From: Nostoc sp. NMS9
GTDB taxonomy: Bacteria; Cyanobacteriota; Cyanobacteriia; Cyanobacteriales; Nostocaceae
Length of the DNA: 64,000 bases
Direction of reading: 5' to 3'
NCBI RefSeq assembly: GCF_017114995.1
Contig: NZ_JABXKL010000108.1
Location: 1 to 64,000 of the forward strand
The notes under the pieces: generated by a model
The model's database searches: none
The model's input: the letters and a program-made list of their open reading frames with translations, nothing else
What the model was told of the DNA's origin: nothing
Part shown: positions 38,714-46,994 of the stretch, piece by piece
How positions within the stretch are numbered: the first letter of the stretch is position 1
Layout of the letters: the number at the start of each line of letters is the position of its first letter
Translations under genes and position numbers: made by a program

Positions 38714-39913
38714 CTACTGACGCTTGGCTCTTTCTTGGGGAATAATCTCCGTTACTACCCTACCGCTAGAACTGCCACCTTTGACAAGAATATTTTCTGT
38801 TTGCAGATTACCAACTGCTGTTTCACCCACAAAATTTAATGGTGGGTCAATTTGTCGATAAACAACATTTCCCTGAGCTTCAACTAACTTATTGTCTAAA
38901 TACCAAGTTAGTGTATTGGATCTCAGAGACTGGCGACGCTGACCAACGGCGTTGACATTACCTTTTAAATAAACCGTTTTTTGTGGTATTTTCATTTCAC
39001 CTTGATTGGCTGTCACTGTGACATTTTCAGCACGCTGGAACATTCGTGTGGGCGAGTTTGTGGTGACAGTTTCTGCGTTCATGTTCCAGGTCATAGAGTT
39101 ACTAGCTATTTGCAGTGGCGGGTCTAGTAATTCTAGTTGAGCATTCTTTTGGACAGTGGCAATTTTTGTTTTTAAGTTGACTTCGGCATAATTTCCCTTA
39201 CCGCGATCGCTAATTTTATTATCTTTGTAGCGGTCAATTTCTAGGGGGCGATCGCCAATCAGTTTTTCTTCTTTAATATTCCAGATTAAATGTTCAGTTC
39301 TCACTTGCATCTGGGGATCAATAGAATTTGCTACTACTCCTCCAGAAAATTCCATCCGCTGTTCGCGGGTTTTAACTCGCACTTCCTGCGCTACTGCTTG
39401 TAGTTTTTTATGGGTGCCGTTAATCTTGTTACGAACAATCAACAAATCTTCTTTGGGACGCCATTCTAATTCATTACCTTCCAACACAATCCCATTATTA
39501 GGATCTGTGGCAAATATTTTACCTTTAAGAAACAACTGCTTTCCATCTTGTTCAATGTCTGCTACATCTGCCTTAATTTGGTAAACAATTTTGCCATCTT
39601 GATATAGTTCACCATAAGGACTTTCAGCCTGACCAATTTGTTTTTCTTTGGTGTATTTTGCGGTTTTAGCCCTGACTTTCCAAATTGGTCTTCCCACTTC
39701 ATCTGCTTGTTCTAGGGTGACATCAAAGAAAGTCAAATTGCTATCTGGATTAGATGAAGCCGCAGTATTTTGTTGGGAAGCTGGCGGGGATTTGCCCCCA
39801 CAGGCGACTAAACCAAATATTAATAAAAGTAAAACAAGAAAGGAGGGAGTGGAGGAGAAATTTTGAATTTTTCTCTTTCCCCATCTCCCTCTTTTATGAA
39901 ATTGATGCGTCAT
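38714..39913 (-). CDS. lptC: LPS export protein LptC (periplasmic, lipoprotein-like)
   Basis: The 399-residue protein has a basic start, a hydrophobic stretch (24-35) and a lipobox LVAC with C38. It then has the LptC/OstA-like beta-jellyroll repeats, for example LTFFDVTLEQADEVGRPIWK, GKIFATDPNNGIVLEGNELE and TVYLKGNVNAVGQRR. It is twice as long as E. coli LptC, as usual in cyanobacteria. It should hand lipopolysaccharide from the inner-membrane LptBFG complex to LptA-like bridges. It overlaps the upstream labA stop by one base (TAATG), so the two are coupled. Confidence 0.88.
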   Translation of the reverse strand: MTHQFHKRGRWGKRKIQNFSSTPSFLVLLLLIFGLVACGGKSPPASQQNTAASSNPDSNLTFFDVTLEQADEVGRPIWKVRAKTAKYTKEKQIGQAESPYGELYQDGKIVYQIKADVADIEQDGKQLFLKGKIFATDPNNGIVLEGNELEWRPKEDLLIVRNKINGTHKKLQAVAQEVRVKTREQRMEFSGGVVANSIDPQMQVRTEHLIWNIKEEKLIGDRPLEIDRYKDNKISDRGKGNYAEVNLKTKIATVQKNAQLELLDPPLQIASNSMTWNMNAETVTTNSPTRMFQRAENVTVTANQGEMKIPQKTVYLKGNVNAVGQRRQSLRSNTLTWYLDNKLVEAQGNVVYRQIDPPLNFVGETAVGNLQTENILVKGGSSSGRVVTEIIPQERAKRQ

Positions 39914-40542
39914 TATTCTTGAATTTCTAGGTGTCCATCACTAGTTCTGGGGTCTTCCAAAAAACCGATCCCAGATAACGGCCGGTATGGATAGCTTTGG
40001 CGAGGGGTTTTTTGAATATCTTCTTTGATGGCTTCTAAATCAATGTAGCGATCGCTTACATTAATTAAGCTGTCGCTGGTCATCGAACGCAAGCTCACAA
40101 CTTCTACCCGCACGCCACGATAGCTGACTGAATTTACTGCATAAGCTAAATCCCCATCACCGCTGACTAAAACTGCGGTATCATAAGAATCTACTAGTGC
40201 CATCATGTCTACTGCTATTTCTACATCCAGATTAGCTTTTTTAGAGCCATCTGGTAGCTGGACTAAATCCTTAGCAATGACTCGATAGCCATTGCGACGC
40301 ATCCACAGCAGAAACCCTTGTTGCTTCTCGTTTGTCCGGTCTACACCAGTGTAGAAAAAAGAGCGCAGTAATCTAGAACCACCTGTTAATCGACATAATA
40401 GCTTCGTGTAATCTATTTCAATACCTAGTTGCAGTGCAGCGTAAAATAAATTTGAGCCATCAATAAATATGGCAACTCTACCCCGATTCTCCAAAACCTG
40501 TTCTGGCGTAAAGATTGAATCATTTTCCAAATTATTCAACAT
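39913..40542 (-). CDS. labA: NYN-domain protein of the LabA family
   Basis: The 209-residue protein has a NYN/PIN-like nuclease fold: GRVAIFIDGSNLFYAALQ with D28, KKANLDVEIAVDMM, VLVSGDGDLAYAV and a final SDRYIDLEAIKED. The acidic residues of the NYN site are all present. Its founding member LabA of Synechococcus affects circadian output through RpaA; other cyanobacteria have several paralogues, so this one may do another job. It is translated just ahead of lptC with a one-base overlap, a link to envelope biogenesis that is not explained. Confidence 0.85.
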   Translation of the reverse strand: MLNNLENDSIFTPEQVLENRGRVAIFIDGSNLFYAALQLGIEIDYTKLLCRLTGGSRLLRSFFYTGVDRTNEKQQGFLLWMRRNGYRVIAKDLVQLPDGSKKANLDVEIAVDMMALVDSYDTAVLVSGDGDLAYAVNSVSYRGVRVEVVSLRSMTSDSLINVSDRYIDLEAIKEDIQKTPRQSYPYRPLSGIGFLEDPRTSDGHLEIQE

Positions 40543-40709
40543 CGTTGTGATACCTCAGTTTTTATCCCTGTTATTTTTGATACAAATTACCAACTTTTAG
40601 ATGCTAGTCACAGCGGCTTATGATAATGTTCCGCGGCTAATTTAAATTGAGCCACGATAAATTTTGTGAGAAAATAAAAAAATTGAACAAAATCAGAGTT
40701 TGATAAGGA

Positions 40710-42314
40710 CTAATCGTTTTTCGGGGGTTCTATTCGCTTAAAAATCGGTTGGGGTGTACCCAACTCTTGTTTGCTCGATAGTAGCCCCCATTTAGCATGG
40801 ATGGCAAAAGGAGCGGTAACTGAACTTTGTTTTTGATCGTTAAAATTTATTCTGAAGCCTAGCTGCTGATAAATATCGCTACTAATGTTCGGAATAATTG
40901 GGGATAGCAGATAAGCTGCTAGTCTAACTGATTCTAAAACTGCGTAGAGAACCTTTTCCACCGACTCCTGCTGTCCCTGTTTATATAATGACCAAGGAGC
41001 TTGTTCATCAATAAATTTATTACTGGCTTGCGCCAGTGAAAGGATAGCCTCACAAGCTTGACTGAAAGCTAGCTCCTGGTATGCTTGTTTCACCTGTTCC
41101 CCTAGACGTAAACCAATGGCTTTCAAAGGATTTTCGTCAGGAATCGCTTCATTGCCGATTGATGGTACTTTATTCTCAGCACAGTATTTTTTCACCATGC
41201 TCAAAGTGCGATTGAGCAAATTACCTAAATCATTTGCCAAATCTGCATTCAGAACATTAATGAACCTAACTTCATTAAAATCTCCATCCTTGCCAAATTC
41301 GATTTCCTTAAGGAAGTAATAACGAACGGCATCACTACCATAGCTCTTAACTAATGCCACAGGATCAAGGGTGTTACCCAGACTTTTGCCCATCTTTAGA
41401 CCATCTTTGGTCAAAAAGCCATGCCCAAAGACTCTCTCTGGTAAGGGTAAGCCAGCCGATAACAGCATTGCTGGCCAGTAAACTGCATGGAAGCGCAGAA
41501 TATCTTTACCAATTAGGTGCAAGTCGATCGGCCACCATGTTTCTAAAGCATTTGCTAAAGTCGGTTCTGCATCTGTTTCTAGTAATGCTGTGACATACCC
41601 TAGCAGCGCATCAAACCAGACATAAAGGGTGTGCTTAGGATCAACTGGTACAGGAAAACCCCAATCTAAATTTACTCGTGAAATGGAAAAGTCTTGCAGT
41701 CCTTGATTGACAAAGCTGAGGACTTCATTACGCCGACTTTCTGGTTGAATAAAATCCGGTTTAGATTGATAAAATTCTGTCAGCTTAGTTTGATATTTGG
41801 ATAAGCGGAAAAAATAGTTTTGTTCGTCTCGCCACTCCACTTCTTTGTTAGTATGAATTGGGCAACGGTGTCCTTCTAGCAGATCCCGTTCTTCTTTGAA
41901 TTCTTCGCAGGATACGCAGTACCAGCCTTGTTGTTGTCCCTGGTAAATATCACCAGATTCCCAGACTCGCTCAAAGAATTCTTTAACGATCGCTTCATGA
42001 CGAGGTGCAGTAGTCCGACTAAAGCGATCGTATTGAATGTCTAATAATTGCCATAAACTCACGAAACTAGGGACAATTTCATCACAAAATTCTTGTGGCG
42101 CTTTCCCTAAACTTTCTGCCGATCGCTGAATTTTTTGCCCATGTTCATCTGTACCTGTAATTAGTAATACTTGATGTCCCAGTAGCCTCTGGAATCGCGC
42201 CACTACATCGGCTGCGATCGTCGTGTAAGCACTGCCTATATGAGGGACATCGTTTACATAATATAGGGGTGTGGTCAGCGCAAATGTCAATTCTTTTTTA
42301 TTCACTAGATTCAT
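40710..42314 (-). CDS. metG: Methionyl-tRNA synthetase
   Basis: The 534-residue enzyme is the class I short form without the C-terminal tRNA-binding domain. It has PLYYVNDVPHIGSAY (the HIGH motif as HIGS), the zinc-binding CVSCEEF with a later GHRCPIH, the KMSKS motif as KMGKSLGNT, and an anticodon-binding helical domain (about 390-510). It charges tRNA-Met. It is transcribed alone with a 168-bp spacer to labA. The end of the protein (PQPIFKRIEPPKND) is typical for cyanobacterial MetRS. Confidence 0.95.
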   Translation of the reverse strand: MNLVNKKELTFALTTPLYYVNDVPHIGSAYTTIAADVVARFQRLLGHQVLLITGTDEHGQKIQRSAESLGKAPQEFCDEIVPSFVSLWQLLDIQYDRFSRTTAPRHEAIVKEFFERVWESGDIYQGQQQGWYCVSCEEFKEERDLLEGHRCPIHTNKEVEWRDEQNYFFRLSKYQTKLTEFYQSKPDFIQPESRRNEVLSFVNQGLQDFSISRVNLDWGFPVPVDPKHTLYVWFDALLGYVTALLETDAEPTLANALETWWPIDLHLIGKDILRFHAVYWPAMLLSAGLPLPERVFGHGFLTKDGLKMGKSLGNTLDPVALVKSYGSDAVRYYFLKEIEFGKDGDFNEVRFINVLNADLANDLGNLLNRTLSMVKKYCAENKVPSIGNEAIPDENPLKAIGLRLGEQVKQAYQELAFSQACEAILSLAQASNKFIDEQAPWSLYKQGQQESVEKVLYAVLESVRLAAYLLSPIIPNISSDIYQQLGFRINFNDQKQSSVTAPFAIHAKWGLLSSKQELGTPQPIFKRIEPPKND

Positions 42315-42802
42315 ACAAAATAAAAATTAACTTATTAAAACGTTTTATATCTTACCTCTTATCGGCAAAACCAGGTAATTATACAATATTTTTACCATTT
42401 TTTCCAATAACATCTTCATACTAGCAAATTTATCAAGTCCAAAATTGTTTTGTAATATGTATCAATTAAACTCATTTTTACCTAAAAATGGAAATTAACT
42501 AATCATAATTTTTTTGAATAGTTTCTATTAGATATTCTTGTGATCAAGAATACATAATCAAGAATACAGAAAATCTAGTACAGCATGGCGTAAATAAACA
42601 TACCATTTCAAATGGCGCAAGAAGCTCGGAATATAATTATGCGTGACTTTTGAATGCGTGACTTTTGACTTCCGCCTTGCGGTACTAGTTGCTTTTGTAG
42701 ATTAGATATTTCTATCTTAAGACGGTCATGGCAATAGTAAAGAAATGTAAAAATGAAATTAAGACAAATTGCCATATTTACCGGAAAATATATTGATTAG
42801 GT
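42315..42802. other. 490-bp divergent gap between metG and acyltransferase
   Basis: AT-rich with no ORF. Two close copies of GCGTGACTTTTGA are seen near 42640 and 42655, followed by CTTCCGCCTTGCGG. Repeated AATCAAGAATACA units lie near 42543-42568. Divergent promoters must lie here but no clear -35/-10 pair stands out. Confidence 0.45.
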
Positions 42803-43528
42803 ATGAGTGGAAATAGCCCCCTAGAGATTTCTCGCGCTTTGGTGGCGGCATTCTCAACGCAAATGTTCCGCTATTACGAAGACCGCATTCCCCAGGATGC
42901 GAGCGTCTTGGTAGTCAGCAATCATCGCAGCTTTATGGATGCACTGATTTTAATGGCGGCGTTATCGAGTCCGATTCGCTTTGCTTGCCATCACTACATG
43001 GGACAAGTTCCAGTCATGCGAGAGATTGTCACCGGTCAATTGGGGTGTTTTCCCTTGGAAGAAACTCAAAACCGCCTGCAAAGCTTTTTTTCGCAGTCAC
43101 AGGTGCTATTGCAGTCTAAGCAGATGGTGGGAGTATTTCCAGAAGGGACTGCACCAATGGTGAAATTTACTCAGCCAAACCAGGTGGGTGAGTTTCAGCG
43201 GGGATTTGCCCATTTGGCATTACGAGCGAATGTGCAAGATTTAGCTATTTTGCCGATTGCGATCGCATCCTTAGAAGAAGTAAACACTAATGGCTTCCCA
43301 TTAAGACTTTTGAGTGTATTCGACCCTTCAGAACCTTTATTTAATCAAAATGGTTGGCATCCCTTGGTAATTTATCGTCGAGTTGCGGTATTAATCGGTC
43401 GTCCTTATTGGATTACGCCCCAACATCATAAAAAATATCATGGCAAACAAGCCAGAACTGTTGTGGCTGAACTGACAGAACACTGTCACGGCGAAATTAG
43501 CAGTTTACTGCGTCAAGGTTGCTATTAG
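42803..43528 (+). CDS. PlsC-like acyltransferase
   Basis: The 241-residue protein has the acyltransferase blocks VVSNHRSFMDALIL (the HX4D motif), LGCFPLEETQ and VGVFPEGTAP, but is weaker in the last block than classical PlsC. It lies 65 bp before an alpha/beta hydrolase gene. In plant phytyl ester synthases and in cyanobacterial Slr2103-type proteins, the same two kinds of domain are fused in one chain. Here they are separate genes with the acyltransferase first. It may therefore esterify diacylglycerol, phytol or a quinol, not lysophosphatidate; this is inference. Confidence 0.78.
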   Translation: MSGNSPLEISRALVAAFSTQMFRYYEDRIPQDASVLVVSNHRSFMDALILMAALSSPIRFACHHYMGQVPVMREIVTGQLGCFPLEETQNRLQSFFSQSQVLLQSKQMVGVFPEGTAPMVKFTQPNQVGEFQRGFAHLALRANVQDLAILPIAIASLEEVNTNGFPLRLLSVFDPSEPLFNQNGWHPLVIYRRVAVLIGRPYWITPQHHKKYHGKQARTVVAELTEHCHGEISSLLRQGCY

Positions 43529-43593
43529 AATCAAAAGCACCGAAGCTTTTATAAGCAACAATCAGCAGTTCAAAAGTTTTATATCAATGACCA

Positions 43594-44385
43594 ATGACTA
43601 TTACAGAAGTTGAGCTAAACCCTTGTTTTCTGACTCCTAAACGAGTACAGCCAGAGTATCCGTTGCTGGTATATTTGCCAGGAATGGATGGAACTGGTCA
43701 ACTATTGCGATCGCAAACCGCTGGGCTAGAAACTGGCTTTGATGTCCGTTGTTTGGCGCTCCCCCGGAAAGACCTAAACACTTGGGATGTCCTAACTAAG
43801 AGTGTATTGGACTTGATCGACGCTGAATTAGAAAAAAGCTCTCAGAGGCCAGTTTACTTGTGTGGTGAGTCCTTTGGTGGTTGCTTGGCAATGAAAGTGG
43901 CAATCCAAGCACCCGATTTATTTAGGCGAATTATCCTAATTAACCCAGCTTCAGCCTTTCAGCTTCGCCCTTGGTTAAGTTGGGCATCCCAGCTAACTTA
44001 CTTAGTACCATCAGGATTGTATGATATTGGCGCACTGGGGTTGTTACCATTTTTAGCATCTTTGTCACGCATTTCTCCAAGCGATCGCCACGATCTGCTA
44101 AAAACTATGCGTTCTGTCCCGGAAGAAACCGTTCTTTGGCGGTTGTCTTTACTGCGAGAGTTTCATGTTGATGAGGAACAGTTAAGGCGTTTAACTCAAC
44201 CAGTTTTGTTGATTGCTGGTGCTAGCGATCGCCTTTTGCCTTCTGTAACTGAAGTGAACCGGATAGGGAACATCTTACCAAATAAAAAGATTGTAGTGTT
44301 GCCCAATTGTGGACACGCTTGCTTGCTAGAGCAAGATATTAATCTCTATGAAATTCTTAAGGATAACGACTTTTTAGAAAGTTAA
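43594..44385 (+). CDS. Alpha/beta hydrolase, phytyl-ester-synthase-like
   Basis: The 263-residue protein has LLVYLPGMDGTGQLLRSQ (oxyanion region), the nucleophile elbow CGESFGGCLAMK, the Asp in LIAGASDRLLPS and the His in LPNCGHACLLEQ, so the catalytic triad is complete. The GMDGTG segment with GESFGGCLA is the pattern of the N-terminal half of plant PES1/PES2. The upstream gene encodes an acyltransferase of the type that makes the other half. Together they may move acyl groups to phytol, a quinol or diacylglycerol. There is no signal peptide. Confidence 0.78.
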   Translation: MTITEVELNPCFLTPKRVQPEYPLLVYLPGMDGTGQLLRSQTAGLETGFDVRCLALPRKDLNTWDVLTKSVLDLIDAELEKSSQRPVYLCGESFGGCLAMKVAIQAPDLFRRIILINPASAFQLRPWLSWASQLTYLVPSGLYDIGALGLLPFLASLSRISPSDRHDLLKTMRSVPEETVLWRLSLLREFHVDEEQLRRLTQPVLLIAGASDRLLPSVTEVNRIGNILPNKKIVVLPNCGHACLLEQDINLYEILKDNDFLES

Positions 44386-44507
44386 GCTGATATGGGTACG
44401 GGGCTAGAGGCGAGAGGATAGGGTAATTAACTTACTATATATCCACCATCTAACTCAGACTATAAGTCACTGGCACTATAAACTTACAGGATAGTTTGAA
44501 GTAAGCA

Positions 44508-44551
44508 ATGGCAGACAAACTCCAACCAGAAATAGAGGTGAGAGATGAGTG
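44508..44551 (+). pseudogene. Duplicate fragment of the start of the EcsC-like gene
   Basis: ATGGCAGACAAACTCCAACC and the codons after it give MADKLQPEIEV, almost the same as the start of the gene at 45420 (MADKPKEIEV). The preceding bases (AAGCA) also match. The reading then diverges and runs into the end of the minus-strand DUF3349 gene. It looks like the left half of a duplication that now flanks the two-gene cassette at 44552-45255. Confidence 0.5.
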
Positions 44552-44848
44552 CTATTCAGCTTCTTTGAGCCACTCTTCATAACCACAAACAAGCAAACGC
44601 TGTTTCACCTTGTCAATAGTTTCAGCCTTTGGCACATCAGTTGTTACTACACGATACACATCATTGAGAACAACCGCATAATGTCTTCCTGTATAGTGAA
44701 CTACAATTTCTGCTAAGTTTCGATCTGACATTTCATCATAAAGCAATGCCAACAGTGGTAAATAGTCTTGTGTTTCTATTCCATTGGGAAAAGCACACTG
44801 AATCAGCTTATAGGTACTTAAAAGATAAGGTGCAATAGTAATTTGCAT
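44552..44848 (-). CDS. DUF3349-like small protein
   Basis: From ATG 44848 the protein has 98 residues. The segment FPNGIETQDYLPLLALLYDEMS resembles DUF3349, a small alpha-helical family in which the pattern is YPEGVP..DY.PLLALL. A second helix (ETIDKVKQRLLVCGYEEWLK) closes the protein. It begins two bases after the stop of the PIN-like gene, so the pair is co-translated. Function is unknown; the gene pair has the size of a toxin-antitoxin module, which is only a suggestion. Confidence 0.65.
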   Translation of the reverse strand: MQITIAPYLLSTYKLIQCAFPNGIETQDYLPLLALLYDEMSDRNLAEIVVHYTGRHYAVVLNDVYRVVTTDVPKAETIDKVKQRLLVCGYEEWLKEAE

Positions 44849-44850
44849 AA

Positions 44851-45255
44851 TTAGTTTCCTCTTAAAGGGCGAGGCAGATGGATACACACATTAAACTTTA
44901 CACCCTGAGAAAGTGCTGCTCTGACCGCTTTAACATCTGCTGTCATTGTCACAATTCCTAACTGATCCCCTGTTCCTAGAATAATGATATCATTTGTCCC
45001 CAAACTCCTAGTTGGCTGTAAGTTTAGGGCTACAGTTGAGGGATTGTCAGGTATGATGTTTAATCTTTGCAGTAATCTACTTAATCTCGCCTGTTCTGAT
45101 ACTCCGCCTGACCATTGAATAATATCAGTAACTTCTTTCAACGCTGTTTGAGTAATTACCATTTGTTGCCCTTGTATATACTGTCGTAATTCATAACGCA
45201 CAGGTGAGCCTTCAGAAATAAACGCAAACACAGTGCCTGTATCTAGATTGACCAT
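44851..45255 (-). CDS. PIN-like domain protein (DUF1308-like)
   Basis: The 134-residue protein starts MVNLDTGTVFAFISE, with an early Asp as in PIN nucleases, followed by ITQTALKEVTDII. It ends with TNDIIILGTGDQLGIVTMTA, then DVKAVRAAL, where acidic residues of a PIN site are expected. I read it as a PIN-like (possibly DUF1308-type) protein. The single Asp-rich sites are fewer than in VapC, so activity is uncertain. It is paired with the DUF3349-like gene and divergent from the EcsC-like gene. Confidence 0.6.
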   Translation of the reverse strand: MVNLDTGTVFAFISEGSPVRYELRQYIQGQQMVITQTALKEVTDIIQWSGGVSEQARLSRLLQRLNIIPDNPSTVALNLQPTRSLGTNDIIILGTGDQLGIVTMTADVKAVRAALSQGVKFNVCIHLPRPLRGN

Positions 45256-45419
45256 TTCAACGCCATACTCAACGCGATTATTTTATGGGAGTTAGGTCAC
45301 TTTCGGTAAAAGCGTCACAGGAATTGTTGATCTATAACTTGTACTTATTGAGAGATGTCAAAGCCCCTCAAACTTCGCTACAACCAAAAAAGAGAGGCTT
45401 TACAAGATGGTGTCAAGCA

Positions 45420-46586
45420 ATGGCAGACAAACCCAAAGAAATAGAAGTGAATAAATTAGTTAATTTACCCAGAGAAACTTCAGAAGTAAAAATCCAGACT
45501 CAATCATCAGTAGAAAATGAACCGTCTATAGTAGAGTCTTTGATTAAAACTGTTGCTGAGACTGGCCAAGCAGTTTTAGACACAGCAATAGGGGTGGGAG
45601 AAGCAACAGCGAAAGAAACACACAAGTTCATTGAGCAAACAACTCAAACCAGCGGTCAGGTTGTAAATCGCCTCAGCGAAAATTGGCTAATTAGAAAACT
45701 GTCTGGAGTATTAAATCTCAATTGGCTGATTAGCGATACTAACCTTGTTGATTTGGAACGAGCAGAAGCGGCAGTAAACAAACTCAAGAAACAGTATCCA
45801 AATGAATCACCCAGCCAGATTGCTCACCGAATCATGGTGGAAAAAGCCACTCAAGCAGCCACAGTTGGACTAGCCACTAGTTTTTTGCCAGGAATAGCAG
45901 TGGCATTGTTGGCAATTGATTTAACAGCCACAACAAAATTGCAATCAGAAATGCTTTATCAAATTGCATCTGTCTACGGGCTAGATTTAAAAGATCCAGC
46001 CCGTAAAGGTGAAATTTTAGCAATTTTTGGGTTGGCTTTGGGTGGAGGTCGTTTGTTGAAAGCTGCGGGGTTAGGCTTGTTGCGAAATGTGCCCTTAGCG
46101 GGTGCAGTGATTGGAGCTAGTTCAAATGCAACGATGATCTATTCATTGGGGTATGCTGCTTGTCGATTTTACGAAACCAAGCTGGATGAATCAACTTCCT
46201 TGGCATCGCCACAGACATTGGCAACATTAAAAGCCGAAAGTGAAAAGTATCTAGAAAGTGCGATCGCTCAACAAGCTCTCATGGATCAAATCTTAGTTCA
46301 CATGATCCTAGCTAGTCATCCAGAAAAGACTTGGCAAGAAATTTTACCAGAATTAAAAGCTTTAAACCTCAGTCCTACTTCGTTGGATGCCATTGCCCAA
46401 AATATCAAATCGCCCAAGCCTTTAGATGTATTGCTCAATCAACTGAATCGTGATTTTGCCATACCCTTGTTGGCTCAATGTTACAAAATTGCCCAGCTTG
46501 ATAATCAGATTACAGCAGTTGAGCAAAAAATAATAAAAGCGATCGCCAGCAAATTTGACATTGACACAAATAAAATTGGAGGATAG
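45420..46586 (+). CDS. EcsC/DUF697-like membrane-associated protein
   Basis: From ATG 45420 the protein has 388 residues; the open frame runs back to 45285 but that part looks like untranslated leader. An N-terminal Glu/Thr-rich region (1-110) precedes the core. The core has AHRIMVEKATQAATVGLATS, LPGIAVALLAIDLTATTKLQ, then MLYQIASVYGLDLKDPARKG and GAVIGASSNATMIYSLGYAA with FYE. This resembles EcsC/DUF697 proteins, which have two hydrophobic hairpins. The role is unknown. The start region is duplicated at 44508, on the other side of the PIN-like/DUF3349 cassette. Confidence 0.72.
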   Translation: MADKPKEIEVNKLVNLPRETSEVKIQTQSSVENEPSIVESLIKTVAETGQAVLDTAIGVGEATAKETHKFIEQTTQTSGQVVNRLSENWLIRKLSGVLNLNWLISDTNLVDLERAEAAVNKLKKQYPNESPSQIAHRIMVEKATQAATVGLATSFLPGIAVALLAIDLTATTKLQSEMLYQIASVYGLDLKDPARKGEILAIFGLALGGGRLLKAAGLGLLRNVPLAGAVIGASSNATMIYSLGYAACRFYETKLDESTSLASPQTLATLKAESEKYLESAIAQQALMDQILVHMILASHPEKTWQEILPELKALNLSPTSLDAIAQNIKSPKPLDVLLNQLNRDFAIPLLAQCYKIAQLDNQITAVEQKIIKAIASKFDIDTNKIGG

Positions 46587-46626
46587 GGCATAGGGCTTTG
46601 GGCATAGGACAGGAAGTAAAAGAGTA

Positions 46627-46836
46627 GAGTTCATAGCTTCATTAACGAATATCAAAGACTCATTAACGGAGTTCTGAGGTGGATTGACGAGGATCAAAGA
46701 CTCGTTAACGGAGTTCATAGCTTCATTAACGAATATCAAAGACTCGTTAACGGAGTTCTGAGGTGGATTAATGAGGATCAAAGACTCATTAACGGAGTTC
46801 TGAGGTGGATTGACGAGGATCAAAGACTCGTTAACG
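46627..46836. repeat. 42-bp minisatellite, five units
   Basis: Five head-to-tail units of exactly 42 bp occupy 46627-46836. Two types occur: GAGTTCATAGCTTCATTAAC.. (units 1 and 3) and GAGTTCTGAGGTGGATTGAC.. (units 2, 4 and 5), and both end in TCAAAGACTC(A/G)TTAACG. As 42 is a multiple of 3, an open frame of 14-residue repeats (VNESLI..NPPQNS) appears on the minus strand, but it overlaps the EcsC-like gene and has no clear start signal. The last unit ends in the palindrome CTCGTTAACGAG. Confidence 0.9.
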
Positions 46837-46994
46837 AGTGCTATTTATACTAATTCGTTAAGTTATACTTACTGATCCCTGCTCCCTCATGCCCAATGCC
46901 CAATTCCCCATGCCCAATCCCCACTCCCCTCACCATGAAACCAGAATTTTGAGCAATACTGGTACAAGAAGGAATATTTACACAAAATCCCAAA

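Noticed and set aside
46422-46823. 133-residue minus-strand ORF with 14-residue repeats (VNESLI..NPPQNS)
   Set aside because: It reads through the 42-bp minisatellite and then antisense to the EcsC-like gene; kept as a repeat, not as a gene.
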